Under the pieces are notes generated by a model that worked only from the letters and a program-made list of their open reading frames with translations, made no database searches and was not told where the DNA came from. A stretch of DNA of 39,265 bases from a virus: positions 1-39,265 of IMG/VR virus record IMGVR_UViG_3300005577_000017, one strand, 5' to 3'. Of the stretch, positions 1 to 9,547 are shown piece by piece (positions within the stretch are counted from its first letter, which is position 1; each line of letters opens with the position of its first letter). A program made the translations under genes and the position numbers.

Positions 1-60
1 GCCCAGGCGCTTCAAGAACACACCGAAGCCAACAACAAGGCCACGACCGCAACGCGGGAA
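1..60. repeat. Terminal redundancy, left copy
   Basis: These 60 bases are identical to the last 60 bases of the window. The repeat lies inside an open frame that continues from the right end into the left end without a stop. This is the overlap expected when a circular molecule is assembled as a linear contig. A true direct terminal repeat is possible but less likely inside a gene. Confidence 0.9.
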
Positions 61-1440
61 CTCATCTTGAAGGCGAAGCAGGATCCCGATTACCGCAATT
101 CGGACAAATACATCCAGGAGCTTTCGGCCATCAAAGCGGACGCCTCAAAGGGCTTGACGCTCCGGAAGTCAAAGGCCGACTTCGACACGGATTTCGCCAC
201 GCTTTCAAACGCCGCACTTTTGGACATCAAGCAGGATTCGCGCACGAAGATGGTTAACAAGGGAATCGCGGATCTCAACATGGCGCTGGATCAGAACCAG
301 GATCTTTACGTTGCCGAGGGAAACCCAATCCGCCAGGCCCAAATTATGAAGCGCATGGATTCCTTGATCGACGCGCACATCCAGCGCGGCTATATCACGC
401 CGGAATCGGGCTACAAGCTGAAACAGTCGCGCATCGAGAATTTGGGCGTCAAAAAGTTTTATGGGGATCTCTCCGCCATCACGACTTCGGCCCAGGCCGA
501 CGCCATGCTGAAAGGGCTTCAAGAAGGCCATTACGAGCAAAACGGCGTCACCATCGATCCGCAGAAAAAAGAATCGATGTATAACACCATCGAAAAATAC
601 AAGGCCAAGCTGGAAACCGAGCAAGTCAAGGCGATGAAGGTCACGCAAAACAAGAACGAAACGGAATGGTCAGTCGCCATATCGCGCGGCGAAGCGAACA
701 AGCTGGGCGGACTGAACGGCTTACAGGAAGCGGCCTTGCGCGGCGACATCGACACGGCCACTTTCGAACGCCTGGAAAAAGCCATGACGTCCACCGAGAA
801 AGCGCCGGCGTCGCAGAAGTCGGCCGCGTTCGTGAAGGTCAACGAAGATTTCTATTCTTTGAAGCTCGACGACGACGGCATCGCCGAAGGAAATAGCATC
901 GATCAGCTTCGCCGCTTCCGGAACGGCGTCATCGAGGAATACAACGCCGGCCGCCTCGACGCGGCGGACTTTCAGGCTTTCATCCAGAAGACGACGCCGG
1001 ACTACCTCAAAGCCCAGGCGCCGAAATTCGACTATATCCGCGCCGGCCTGGATCTCGTCAAGAAAGCCGCGATGTCCATGTTCGGCGGATCGGCCGCGAT
1101 GTCCGCGCAGATGGCACGGGATTTTGTCGTGCGCGCGGATCAGGCGCCGGCGGAAGAAGTTTCCGAGGAAGCGGCCGCTGTTGTGCGTGAAGCCAGGGTC
1201 AAGGCGGATCCGGAACTGTCTTTGGTGAACGAAAAATCGGGCGGCACGGCCGACAAGAACGGCATCGCGCGCCGGACGTATCAGCCGAAGACCGAAACGA
1301 AACAGCTTTCCGTCGGCGACGTCTACACGAACAAGAAGGGCCAGCAAGCCGTTGTCGTTGGCTTGGATAAAGATGGCACACCGCTTTTGGAACCGATGAA
1401 GACGCCCGAGAAGAAAGGCAAAAATGCCGATCAGACTTGA
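1..1440 (+). CDS. Internal virion protein B-like, C-terminal part (gene spans the contig join)
   Basis: This is the continuation of the gene starting at 39059. Joined across the 60-base overlap, the protein is 528 residues. It is highly charged and mostly helical with long coiled-coil-like stretches, and its C-terminus is Lys-rich. No enzymatic motif is visible. Its place between a small Gly/Ala-rich internal protein and a 1585-residue ejection protein matches the gp14-gp15-gp16 order of T7-like phages, so a role in the internal core and DNA-ejection channel is inferred from position. A TTG at 67 could be mistaken for the start, but it has no ribosome-binding site and the frame is open upstream. 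The stop overlaps the next gene's ATG by 17 nt, suggesting translational coupling. Confidence 0.75.
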   Translation, partial: AQALQEHTEANNKATTATRELILKAKQDPDYRNSDKYIQELSAIKADASKGLTLRKSKADFDTDFATLSNAALLDIKQDSRTKMVNKGIADLNMALDQNQDLYVAEGNPIRQAQIMKRMDSLIDAHIQRGYITPESGYKLKQSRIENLGVKKFYGDLSAITTSAQADAMLKGLQEGHYEQNGVTIDPQKKESMYNTIEKYKAKLETEQVKAMKVTQNKNETEWSVAISRGEANKLGGLNGLQEAALRGDIDTATFERLEKAMTSTEKAPASQKSAAFVKVNEDFYSLKLDDDGIAEGNSIDQLRRFRNGVIEEYNAGRLDAADFQAFIQKTTPDYLKAQAPKFDYIRAGLDLVKKAAMSMFGGSAAMSAQMARDFVVRADQAPAEEVSEEAAAVVREARVKADPELSLVNEKSGGTADKNGIARRTYQPKTETKQLSVGDVYTNKKGQQAVVVGLDKDGTPLLEPMKTPEKKGKNADQT

Positions 1441-4400
1441 CGATTTCGACGCGGCCGAACAGGAAGCGCAAGCCGCGCCCAGCGGCCCGATGCGCCTCGA
1501 TGAATTCGAGGAAGGCAAGAAGACCGTATTTTTGCGCGATCAGAACACCGTCATCGACGCGCCGCCTGGCACTCCGGACGAAGACATCATGGATTTTGCC
1601 GATCGGGAGATCTACGCCAAGCAGGGCGGCCGCCTCCTGGGGACGCTCCGCGCGGCCGTCACGGGCGGCCCCGCCGCTGTCGCGGCCGAGATCGCCACTT
1701 CCGAACCCGTCCAGAAGGCCGGCTGGAACGCTTTGAAGGGCGCTGGCGCATTCTTCGGGACGCTCCCAGGCGTCGCCGGCTCCCTGCTTCAAGAGGAAGG
1801 CGAACGCATGGCCGAAGGCCCGACGCTGAACGAGTATTTCGGCGGCGGCGCGCATTCCCTTTACGATCCCAATTTGAAGGCTATCGACCGCATCCTTTTG
1901 TCCGCGAAGGCGGATCCCAACCTGGCCGGCGTCGCAAACGCCTTCATCGCCAGCCGCGTATTGAAGCGGGAGCTTGCGGACAGAACTAACGTTGACGAAC
2001 GCTTAACGGCGCTGGGCCTTGAAATCCAGGCTTCGAACCGCGATTGGGCCGAGAAGAACAACCTGAAAGCCGATGCTGGGTATGGGGCTTTCTTCGACAT
2101 TGGGGGCGCTGGGGCGACGGTGCTTACCTCTTTGGGAATCGGCTACGCCACGCGCAACCCCGCGCTTGTGGCGGGGCTTTTTGGAGCCTTGCAGAAGGGC
2201 CAGCTTTACCAGGAAGCCAGGGCCGCCGGCAAGTCGCCGGAGGAAGCCGGCAACCTCTCCACGCTGGGCGGCGCGGCCGAAGGCGCTCTCGAAGGGCTTG
2301 GCCTCGAAATCTTTATGAACACGCTTCGCGGATCCAAGACCATCGGCCGGATCCTGCTTCGCGCCGGCGAAGAAGCACTCCAAGAGGGGCTTCAACAGAC
2401 CGCCGAAGAAACGATCGCAAAGCTGGGCTGGGATCGGGAAGGCACGACGTCCGAGATCGCCAAGCGCATCGGCTATTCGGCCATGATCGGTTTCGTCGTC
2501 GGCGCGCCGGCGGCCGTCACCGCGACCGCGCTCGAAAACAAAGGCATCATCGGAGAGCTTCGCCGCGCCGGAATGAACGACGAAGAAGCCCACAAATTTT
2601 TGACGACCGTCACCGAGAAGATCACGGCCAGCGCCGCCGAACACGTCGTCCAGGAAGTCCGCTTGGACGTCAGCGATGAAGCAAAGGTGGAAACAGAACA
2701 AGAAAAAGTGGAAATAGCCCAGGAACAAGCCATCTTGGGAGCGGTCGACGTCGTGGGATCCACGCAGGAAGGCGTCGTCGAAATCGACCGCGACAGCGTG
2801 AAGTCCATGTCCGACGAAAAGGGATTCGTGGATCTTGGGCGCGCGGCCGACATGATCGTGAAACAAGTCGGCGACGGGCTGGCCGGAGGCGCATCGGTGA
2901 AGCTTGAAATCGACGGGAAGGAAGTCGAGATCGTCAAAGTGGATCGCGGCATGATGGCCGACGCGAAGGGCCAGCGCTGGGGAATTATGAACGTCGCGGC
3001 CGGATCCGCCAAGATCACGATCACGCATCCGACGATCAACGAAACGATCGAACCCGACGCGCCCATGCCGGAGAAAGCGGCCGAATCGCCGGCCGAAGAT
3101 GAATCCAAGCCGGAAGGCACGGAAGAAACGCTTTCGAAAGAGGACAGAGATTTCATCGCTGACGTCATCCGCCAAGCCAAAGAGGACGAAGAATTGGACG
3201 CGATCTTTGGCGCGGAGCAAGAAGCCCAGCTTTCCATCGAGGAAGCCAAGAAAAAATCCGAAATCGAAGCGGCCGAAAGTGCCGTCGTCTCTTTCATGGC
3301 GAAGAAGGAATTTATGGATCGTGTCGGCAAGATGCGGCGATTCGAAAAAGGCGACTTAAAAGATCGGATGAAGGGCTTGTCCAGAATCTTTTTGTCGAAC
3401 AAGGCCGACGCGCCGACGATTTACGAAGTCTCGGAACGGCTCGAAATGCCGGTCAACGAACTGCTGGGCCGGCTTTTGGATCTCTCCTATTCCTGGAAAC
3501 AGGATCTTGCCCAATTCCGAGAGGCAAAGGAAAAGCTCGTCGCCGCCTACAAGCAAAAGGGCGCGCGCGAAAGCTCGTTGCGGAACAAGGTGTCCGAGCT
3601 TGGCCGAAATCTCCGTTCGCGTGAAGGCTTGAATTTCAAGAAGATCATCCGCGAATCCACCGGCCAAGACTTCCGGAAGACCGGCGAAAAGCTTTACGAA
3701 TCCCAGGCGCTTCGCGCGGCCATGCAAGCCCAAGTCCGCGCGGCACTCACGGCCGAGAAGGTCACGAAGCAAAATCTCCGCGACTTGAAGCGCGGCCTCG
3801 TCGAAACGGTCAAGAAACACGTTCCGCCGGCCGGCCAGCGTCGCTTCCTCGGGCTGATCGCCAACGCCGAAAACGGGGCCGACATCCTCCGCGCCGTGAC
3901 GCGCATCGAAAAAGTGGCCGAAGAACTTCACCGGAAGGAACTCGTCGGCGACATCAAGAAGACGCTTCAAAAAATCGAGGAATCGAAATCGATCGCCATC
4001 GATTACGTCCAGAAAGTCCGTGAACTTGTGGACGGCCTGGATCTGACGAAGCGCACGATGCCGACGCTTGAACGCCTTTTGGAGATCCGGAAATTTATCG
4101 ACAGGAAGCGCGCCGCCGGCGAGGAAATCGCCATGCCGCAAGCGATCCTGGAAAAGCTCGAAATCCTCACTTCGCGGCCGCTGAACGAAATCCCGACGCA
4201 GACGTTGGAGAACGTGCTTCGGGATATGGCCGTTCTGATCGAGGCCGGCAAGAAAAAGCTGGAACGTTTCCAGGAGATCGAAGAACTCCGGAAGCAGATC
4301 GCGCTGGACGAACTCCGCGCGAAGTCGAAGAAGCTCGATGAAAAAGACATCATCCTCGCCAAGCCTGGGGAAACTCTCACGCGCGAACAGATTTTGAAGA

Positions 4401-6181
4401 ATAAGGCCGCGCAGATGATGAATTGGGCGATGCGCCTGGATCTTTCTATCACACCGATGGACGTCGTTTTCGATTCCCTCGACGGGATCGCCGGCTACCA
4501 AGGCGCGAACTTCCGCATCTTTAAGAAGTCCGTCGACGACGCCTATTCGCGCTATATCCAGAAGAAACACGAAATCGGCGACGAGATCAGCAAACTTGCC
4601 GAGGATTTAAAGCTGGACGACGCGGACTTCGAATTGATCGGATTCTACGCGGCCGGCCAGCAGGAAGGCGGCGCCGAGAAGCTTCAAGCGCTGGGCTTCA
4701 CCGAAAAAGAGATCGAGGACGCGAAGCTTTCGCCGGATCAGAAAAAGCTTTACGACGCCATGCGCGCGAAGCTGGACGCCATGCGGCCGGAGATCGCCGA
4801 AGTGATGCGCGTCGTCTACAACGAGGAATTGGGCGAAGTCAAAAACTATTTCCCTTTTATGACGGACTTCGAAGCGATGTCGGACAGCGAGATCCGCGAA
4901 CGTTTTGGAAACAGCGTCGAACAATTCGGCCAAGCTCCGAAAAAGAACGTCCAGCAAGGCTTCACGAAAAAGCGCGTTGGCGGCGCGCAGAAGATCAAGC
5001 TTCACGCTATGAGTATTTTCATGGGCCATGTGGACAACGCGGCTTACCTCGTCACCGTCGGAAAAGAGACGAAGCGCCTGGGCGAGATCGCGGCTTCCCC
5101 GCAATATGCGGCCGTCGTCGGGGAACTCGGGCAAGAAGTCGTCCGTAATTGGGTTGACATCGTGGCGCGCAAGGGCAAGGCCCAGGGCCAGCGCGACAAC
5201 ATCCTCGACGTGATGCGCCGGCATACGGGCGCGGCGACGCTCGGATTCAAGCTTTCGTCAACGATTATTCAGCCGACGGCCCTTCTGGACGGCGCGGCAC
5301 TCATTGGCGGGAAAGCGTTTGAAGGCGCGTCGCTTATCACGAAAAAAGAATGGCGCGAATTCGTCGTCAACAATATGCCCGAAATCAAAGAGCGTGTCGG
5401 CGATGACGTGGCCTTCACAGAATTTGGATCCAAGACCGCGCTTGAAAAGGCGACAAAGGCCGGTTTTTGGGCGCTCCAACAGCTTGATGCGCTCACGGCG
5501 TCCAGCGTCGCGGCCGGCGCCTATGTGAAATTTATGGAAGAAAACAAACGCGTGGTGGATTTGTCGAAGCCGGACGCCGAAGCCATCAGCTACGCACAGA
5601 AGATTGTCCGCAGAACCCAGGCGTCGAGCTTCTTCAAAGACGCGCCCAGCGCGTTGACGCGCGGCACGATCACCGGATCAAAGAGCATGGATAGAGCGAT
5701 GCTTCAATTCCAGACGTTCATGCTGAACCGTTGGAGCTTAATCAAGCACGACCTTTACGGCGCCGGCATTCGCGGAGAGAACAAGGCCCAGGCGGTCAAC
5801 ATCGCGTCTTGGCTGACGCTGGCGGCCGTTGCGGAAACGGGCCTCCGCCGGCTTTCGAAAGAATTTATTAACGCCGTCACAGGCGACGATGACGACAAAA
5901 AAGATGATGACGGATTCGGCGAACAGGTTGTCCAAACGATTCTTTCGAACATCCCGTTCGTGTCTTCGGCGATTTCTTTTTCGCAGTATGGATCTATTCC
6001 GATTCCGACGCTGGCGATGATGCAGAAGATGGGTCAACGCGCAGAAGCTTTGTCGCGGTCAAAGAAAAAGAAGGCGGTTGCTAGAAACCAATCACGCTTT
6101 TTAGTCAGCTTTATTGGATGGATTTTTGGAATCCCTGGAACGGTGCAAGTCGATCAGCTTATTGGAAAGGCGATGTCTTAA
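1424..6181 (+). CDS. Giant internal virion / DNA-ejection protein (gp16-like position)
   Basis: The 1585-residue product is the largest in the genome. The N-terminus has two copies of a short motif (PIRLDDFD and PMRLDEFEE), followed by Ala/Gly-rich hydrophobic segments around residues 80-130 and 230-290 that could insert into membrane. The middle is a very charged helical region (about 430-1000). The C-terminal third resembles the 'large polyvalent protein-associated' domains found in podoviral ejection proteins, including a motif NYFPFMTDFE. An acidic patch (DDDDKKDDD) precedes a hydrophobic C-terminus. No clear lytic transglycosylase domain like that of T7 gp16 is visible. By position it is a capsid-internal protein ejected with the DNA. 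The stop TAA is shared in antiparallel with the convergent gene at 6178. Confidence 0.75.
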   Translation: MPIRLDDFDAAEQEAQAAPSGPMRLDEFEEGKKTVFLRDQNTVIDAPPGTPDEDIMDFADREIYAKQGGRLLGTLRAAVTGGPAAVAAEIATSEPVQKAGWNALKGAGAFFGTLPGVAGSLLQEEGERMAEGPTLNEYFGGGAHSLYDPNLKAIDRILLSAKADPNLAGVANAFIASRVLKRELADRTNVDERLTALGLEIQASNRDWAEKNNLKADAGYGAFFDIGGAGATVLTSLGIGYATRNPALVAGLFGALQKGQLYQEARAAGKSPEEAGNLSTLGGAAEGALEGLGLEIFMNTLRGSKTIGRILLRAGEEALQEGLQQTAEETIAKLGWDREGTTSEIAKRIGYSAMIGFVVGAPAAVTATALENKGIIGELRRAGMNDEEAHKFLTTVTEKITASAAEHVVQEVRLDVSDEAKVETEQEKVEIAQEQAILGAVDVVGSTQEGVVEIDRDSVKSMSDEKGFVDLGRAADMIVKQVGDGLAGGASVKLEIDGKEVEIVKVDRGMMADAKGQRWGIMNVAAGSAKITITHPTINETIEPDAPMPEKAAESPAEDESKPEGTEETLSKEDRDFIADVIRQAKEDEELDAIFGAEQEAQLSIEEAKKKSEIEAAESAVVSFMAKKEFMDRVGKMRRFEKGDLKDRMKGLSRIFLSNKADAPTIYEVSERLEMPVNELLGRLLDLSYSWKQDLAQFREAKEKLVAAYKQKGARESSLRNKVSELGRNLRSREGLNFKKIIRESTGQDFRKTGEKLYESQALRAAMQAQVRAALTAEKVTKQNLRDLKRGLVETVKKHVPPAGQRRFLGLIANAENGADILRAVTRIEKVAEELHRKELVGDIKKTLQKIEESKSIAIDYVQKVRELVDGLDLTKRTMPTLERLLEIRKFIDRKRAAGEEIAMPQAILEKLEILTSRPLNEIPTQTLENVLRDMAVLIEAGKKKLERFQEIEELRKQIALDELRAKSKKLDEKDIILAKPGETLTREQILKNKAAQMMNWAMRLDLSITPMDVVFDSLDGIAGYQGANFRIFKKSVDDAYSRYIQKKHEIGDEISKLAEDLKLDDADFELIGFYAAGQQEGGAEKLQALGFTEKEIEDAKLSPDQKKLYDAMRAKLDAMRPEIAEVMRVVYNEELGEVKNYFPFMTDFEAMSDSEIRERFGNSVEQFGQAPKKNVQQGFTKKRVGGAQKIKLHAMSIFMGHVDNAAYLVTVGKETKRLGEIAASPQYAAVVGELGQEVVRNWVDIVARKGKAQGQRDNILDVMRRHTGAATLGFKLSSTIIQPTALLDGAALIGGKAFEGASLITKKEWREFVVNNMPEIKERVGDDVAFTEFGSKTALEKATKAGFWALQQLDALTASSVAAGAYVKFMEENKRVVDLSKPDAEAISYAQKIVRRTQASSFFKDAPSALTRGTITGSKSMDRAMLQFQTFMLNRWSLIKHDLYGAGIRGENKAQAVNIASWLTLAAVAETGLRRLSKEFINAVTGDDDDKKDDDGFGEQVVQTILSNIPFVSSAISFSQYGSIPIPTLAMMQKMGQRAEALSRSKKKKAVARNQSRFLVSFIGWIFGIPGTVQVDQLIGKAMS

Positions 6182-6441
6182 CCGAAATGTTTTTGGAGGA
6201 TTAGAAGGGCCGCCCAGCCCCAAATCCCGATGAACAAGGCGAACCAAAGGACATTATAAGATTTCGGGAATTTCTTTTGAAGATATTGGGTAGTCGCAAC
6301 GCCGACGATTCCAAGAGGAATGAAAGAAGCGGCGACGAAGAAATTTAAAACGGAGGGCGCTTGAATCATGGTCACAACGACAAGAAAGACCGTTATTCCG
6401 CCCACAGCAAAAAGAATGTTTTTTGAATCTTTATCGTTCAT
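6178..6441 (-). CDS. Small membrane protein, minus-strand moron
   Basis: The product is 87 residues with two or three hydrophobic helices: residues about 9-28, about 34-50 and about 67-81, the last ending in a Trp-rich segment (WFALFIGIWGWAALLIL). The start ATG at 6441 is preceded by a G7 run (GGGGGGGCAG), a strong if unusual ribosome-binding site. This is the only well-supported gene on the minus strand. It sits between two late genes and has its own extended -10 promoter, the classic layout of a moron expressed from the prophage. Superinfection exclusion or another membrane effect in the lysogen is a reasonable inference, but the family is not recognised. Its stop codon overlaps the stop of the plus-strand neighbour. 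Confidence 0.7.
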   Translation of the reverse strand: MNDKDSKNILFAVGGITVFLVVVTMIQAPSVLNFFVAASFIPLGIVGVATTQYLQKKFPKSYNVLWFALFIGIWGWAALLILQKHFG

Positions 6442-6463
6442 CTGCCCCCCCTTATTTTTAGGG

Positions 6464-6488
6464 AGTATAGCACGCCAAAAAGGGCGTG
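6464..6488 (-). promoter_or_regulatory. Extended -10 promoter with adjacent dyad for the minus-strand moron
   Basis: Reading the minus strand, TGCTATACT gives a near-consensus extended -10 (TATACT at 6469-6464) about 23 nt upstream of the ATG. No good -35 is visible. Directly upstream is a 6-bp dyad, CACGCC-N6-GGCGTG (6471-6488), placed where a repressor could occlude polymerase. Confidence 0.55.
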
Positions 6489-6519
6489 TGGGTAATTCAA
6501 AGAAAAAGGAGATTTGACC

Positions 6520-7350
6520 ATGCCGGCTACCCAGGAACAGAAGAACGAACTCGAAAAGATTTGCGCCGATCTGGACGCCAAAATCGCGGCAAAAAATCAG
6601 GAGTTTTCCGATCTGAACAAGCAGATCAAGGCGCGCATCGATGCGGCCGAGGGCGACGTCCACATGGCTAAGTTGGTGCTGGAAAAGGACATACACGAAC
6701 TCGAAACCAAGAAAGCCGATCTCGCCGGCACGGTCACGGCGGCGCTTGCCGAAGTCACGGCCGAGAAGATCCGGCTGGCCGGTGAAGCCGAGCGCCTTAA
6801 AACGGCCCAGGCGAATTTGTCAAACGATCAGAACGAGATGGTCAATAAGATTCACGACGTCCAGCGGCGCGAAGCCAAGCTGAAAACGCTGGAATCCGAC
6901 GTCGCGGCGGCCGCCTCGAAGATCCTTCAGGCGGAAGCCGATAGAGAACACGCGGACAAGGTGCTTGCCGAAGCGAATAGAAAAATCGCCGAGGCCAACA
7001 GACTTTTCAAAGAGGCCCAGGAAAAGCGCGCGGAGGCCGAAACCGCCCTCGCGGATCTCACGCAAAAGGCCGTGACGAAGCTCAACGAAGCCGAACAGAT
7101 CAAAGCCGAGGCCGAGCAGATACGGACATCCGTCACGGCGCAGATCGAGGAAGTGAAAAAGCTCAAAGAGGAATACACGAAAAAGCTTGAAGAAAGCCAA
7201 TCCTTCGCGTTGGAGAACTCCAAAGTGTCGGACAAGCTTTCGTCGTGGGAAGCGGCGCTTCAAAGTGAACGCCGGCGGCTTCAAGAGGACAAGGCAAAAC
7301 TGGCGATCGCGGAGAAGGCTTTCGCGGCAAAACAAAAGGGGGAAAATTAA
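6520..7350 (+). CDS. Long coiled-coil protein, unknown function
   Basis: The product is 276 residues, almost entirely alpha-helical heptad-like sequence rich in Ala, Glu and Lys (AEANRKIAEANRLFKEAQEK and similar). There is no signal peptide or membrane segment. I chose the ATG at 6520, preceded by AAGGAG at 6506-6511, over the in-frame TTG six bases earlier. It opens the accessory late region after the ejection genes. The next gene's ATG follows its stop directly. It could be a structural rod or chaperone for the fibre-like proteins downstream. That is inference, as the family is not recognised. Confidence 0.7.
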   Translation: MPATQEQKNELEKICADLDAKIAAKNQEFSDLNKQIKARIDAAEGDVHMAKLVLEKDIHELETKKADLAGTVTAALAEVTAEKIRLAGEAERLKTAQANLSNDQNEMVNKIHDVQRREAKLKTLESDVAAAASKILQAEADREHADKVLAEANRKIAEANRLFKEAQEKRAEAETALADLTQKAVTKLNEAEQIKAEAEQIRTSVTAQIEEVKKLKEEYTKKLEESQSFALENSKVSDKLSSWEAALQSERRRLQEDKAKLAIAEKAFAAKQKGEN

Positions 7351-7776
7351 ATGGACAACGTTAGACCGATTGATCTTTTAAAGGCGGCCGGCATTACGCA
7401 GTTGGCTTGCGTGAATACCGACAACGCTTGGACGCATTCTTTCAAGCTGGAAGGCGGGATGTCCTTCGGCTTGGAACTGCAATTCGCCACCGACAGCGGC
7501 AATCCGGACGTCAAAGTTGAACTGGAAGCCGGCGGCACGGAACTTTCGGCCGCCGAAGAAGGTTTGACGAATCTCAATTATACCGTTCCGAAAGCGCTGG
7601 GCGGCGGAACCAACAATGACACGCTGATCGATTCGGGCGCCAACACGGTGCTTGTGCGCTTCTACCCGCTTCCGCCGGTTGTCGCGCCCTTCCAGCGTTT
7701 GAAGCTCACGGGCGGCGGAGCGAACCAAGCAACGACGAGGCTTACCCGCGCGATCGTGCATCAGATCCCGAATTAA
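7351..7776 (+). CDS. Beta-rich decoration-like protein
   Basis: The product is 141 residues, predicted beta-rich, with many Gly, Thr and Asn and few charged residues, and it has no export signal. Its ATG is immediately after the TAA of the coiled-coil gene, with GGGGGAAAA as ribosome-binding site inside the upstream gene. In size and composition it resembles the cement-like protein at 32044 (alternating strands, C-terminal hydrophobic strand), but I see no clear sequence identity. A minor virion protein such as a head decoration or tail-associated subunit is inferred from position. Confidence 0.6.
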   Translation: MDNVRPIDLLKAAGITQLACVNTDNAWTHSFKLEGGMSFGLELQFATDSGNPDVKVELEAGGTELSAAEEGLTNLNYTVPKALGGGTNNDTLIDSGANTVLVRFYPLPPVVAPFQRLKLTGGGANQATTRLTRAIVHQIPN

Positions 7777-7786
7777 AGGGGCATCC

Positions 7787-9532
7787 ATGAAAAAGCTACT
7801 ATCTTCGGTTTTAGTTTACTTCCTGCTGGCAGGACAGCCGGCGGCATTCGCGGACAATCTTTCTTACGGATCCAGCTATCAGGGATCCCAGCCGTCCGCG
7901 ATGAACGTCCGAACGGATACCGACGATTTCAACGGGAATCTTTCGGCGGCCGATCTCACCGTGCAGGAAGCGCTAAACACGATCGACGACTTAGTTTTAA
8001 GCGGTGCGCCGTCCGACGTGCAATATCTTGTGTCGGCGTCAAACGCCACGCTTTCGGCCGAAGACGTAGTGACGGAAGGGTATCTGATCGATTACAGCAA
8101 CGGCGCGGGAACCGGCACGTTTGCCGTTGACTTCACCGAAGCCAACAGCACGGACACCTGGGGCGCCGGTGGATCCGCTTCAATCGCCTGGACGTTCAAC
8201 CTCTCCGGCACGGATCCGGTTTTGACGGCCGTTTCGGGAGGCTTTGACGTAACCGGCGATTTTGACGTGTCCAGCACGATCGAGGCGGGATCCGGAAACA
8301 TCACGATCACCAATGCGACCGGCAACCTGGACGGGACGAAGATCGCCAACGCGGATCTTGGGGACTTCACGTTTTCCAGCGGATCCGCCACGATTGACGC
8401 GAACGCGATTGCGCTTGCAACGGACACAACCGGAAATTACGTCGCCGACCTCACGGCCGGAACAGCGATCGACGTGTCGGGCGGCGCGGCCGAAAACGCG
8501 ACAATTACGGTGGATTGGGATTCGACCGAAGTTGAAGCGACGACATGGGGCGCTGGCGGCAACGCCTCGAATATCTGGACTTTCAATCTTTCGGGAACCG
8601 ATACGAACATAACTTTCGGATCTGGCCTCGTCACCTTCTCGCACGACATCACGGTGACGGGCGGGGACATCACTCTTGGAACACAGTCGATCTTTTCCGG
8701 CGGCGACACAGCCAGCTTGAATAATATCGACGCGATCGATGCGACGACCGAAACCACGCTCGAAGCGGCGATGGACACGCTTTCCAACGTGACGACCGTT
8801 GGCGCGCTGAACGCTGGATCCATCACAAGCGGATTCGGTGCAATCGACACCGGCGCGGACGGCGTTTCGGGCGGAACTTTCACGACGACTTTACTCCAAA
8901 TTGACACGAATACGACGGGCGTTTCGCTCGACAGCGACGGCGACGGAATGGCGATCCTGGCCGGCACGGGCAACGGAAACGACGAAGACATTCGCTTCAA
9001 TATGGACGACGGTATCGGCGGAGCCAACAGCATCGAAATCACAAGCGGCACGTCGGCGACGGACATCGACACGGCTTTAAACATTCGCCTTGAAGAAAAC
9101 GCTTCGCTTGTCTTGGATCCGGCGGGATCCGCTGACGGCAAATATAGCGGCATCACCGTAACGGCGACGTCCGGCTACACGCAAGCTTTCGGGGATCTCG
9201 TTTACCTGGATCCTACCGACAGCCGTTGGGAAGCGGTTGACGCGAACTCGGCGGCCGCCGCTGACGGCGACGGACGCGGCATCATCGGGATGGTTGTCTC
9301 GACCGGCACGGACGGGAACTCTTGCAAAATTCTTTTAAGAGGCATCATCCGCGCGGACGCGAAATTCCCGACGTTCACGATCAACAATCCGATTTATGCT
9401 TCCGAAACGGCGGCGGCGGTCACTCAAACCCAGCCGACCACGACGGACGTCGTGATAAGGGTTGTCGGATTTGCGATCACGGCCGACGAAATGTATTTCG
9501 ATCCTTCTGGCGATTACATCACTCACACTTAA
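7787..9532 (+). CDS. Fibre-like repeat protein with Sec signal peptide
   Basis: The product is 581 residues. Residues 1-22 form a textbook Sec signal (MKK, a hydrophobic core, then AAFA before D). Next comes a segment common in phage fibres (DLTVQEALNTIDDL), then Thr/Gly/Asn-rich beta sequence. An internal duplication carries WGAGG-x-AS-x2-WTFNLSGTD twice, about 129 residues apart (DNA 8159 and 8547). The last 120 residues resemble C-terminal domains of phage surface proteins that carry YLDPTDSRW and a GRGIIGMVV motif. The gene is tightly followed by another signal-peptide gene. An adhesin or fibre is the best guess. The export signal is unexpected for a virion component, which is assembled in the cytoplasm. 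Confidence 0.7.
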   Translation: MKKLLSSVLVYFLLAGQPAAFADNLSYGSSYQGSQPSAMNVRTDTDDFNGNLSAADLTVQEALNTIDDLVLSGAPSDVQYLVSASNATLSAEDVVTEGYLIDYSNGAGTGTFAVDFTEANSTDTWGAGGSASIAWTFNLSGTDPVLTAVSGGFDVTGDFDVSSTIEAGSGNITITNATGNLDGTKIANADLGDFTFSSGSATIDANAIALATDTTGNYVADLTAGTAIDVSGGAAENATITVDWDSTEVEATTWGAGGNASNIWTFNLSGTDTNITFGSGLVTFSHDITVTGGDITLGTQSIFSGGDTASLNNIDAIDATTETTLEAAMDTLSNVTTVGALNAGSITSGFGAIDTGADGVSGGTFTTTLLQIDTNTTGVSLDSDGDGMAILAGTGNGNDEDIRFNMDDGIGGANSIEITSGTSATDIDTALNIRLEENASLVLDPAGSADGKYSGITVTATSGYTQAFGDLVYLDPTDSRWEAVDANSAAAADGDGRGIIGMVVSTGTDGNSCKILLRGIIRADAKFPTFTINNPIYASETAAAVTQTQPTTTDVVIRVVGFAITADEMYFDPSGDYITHT

Positions 9533-9547
9533 AAAGGAGAACTGAAC

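Noticed and set aside
1-60. T7-type direct terminal repeat used for packaging
   Set aside because: The 60-base repeat is shorter than known T7-type repeats and lies inside a gene, so it is most simply an assembly overlap of a circle.
205-4570. Long minus-strand ORFs opposite the ejection-protein genes
   Set aside because: They are shadows of GC-rich coding sequence, rich in Arg, Phe and Leu with no family features or ribosome-binding sites.
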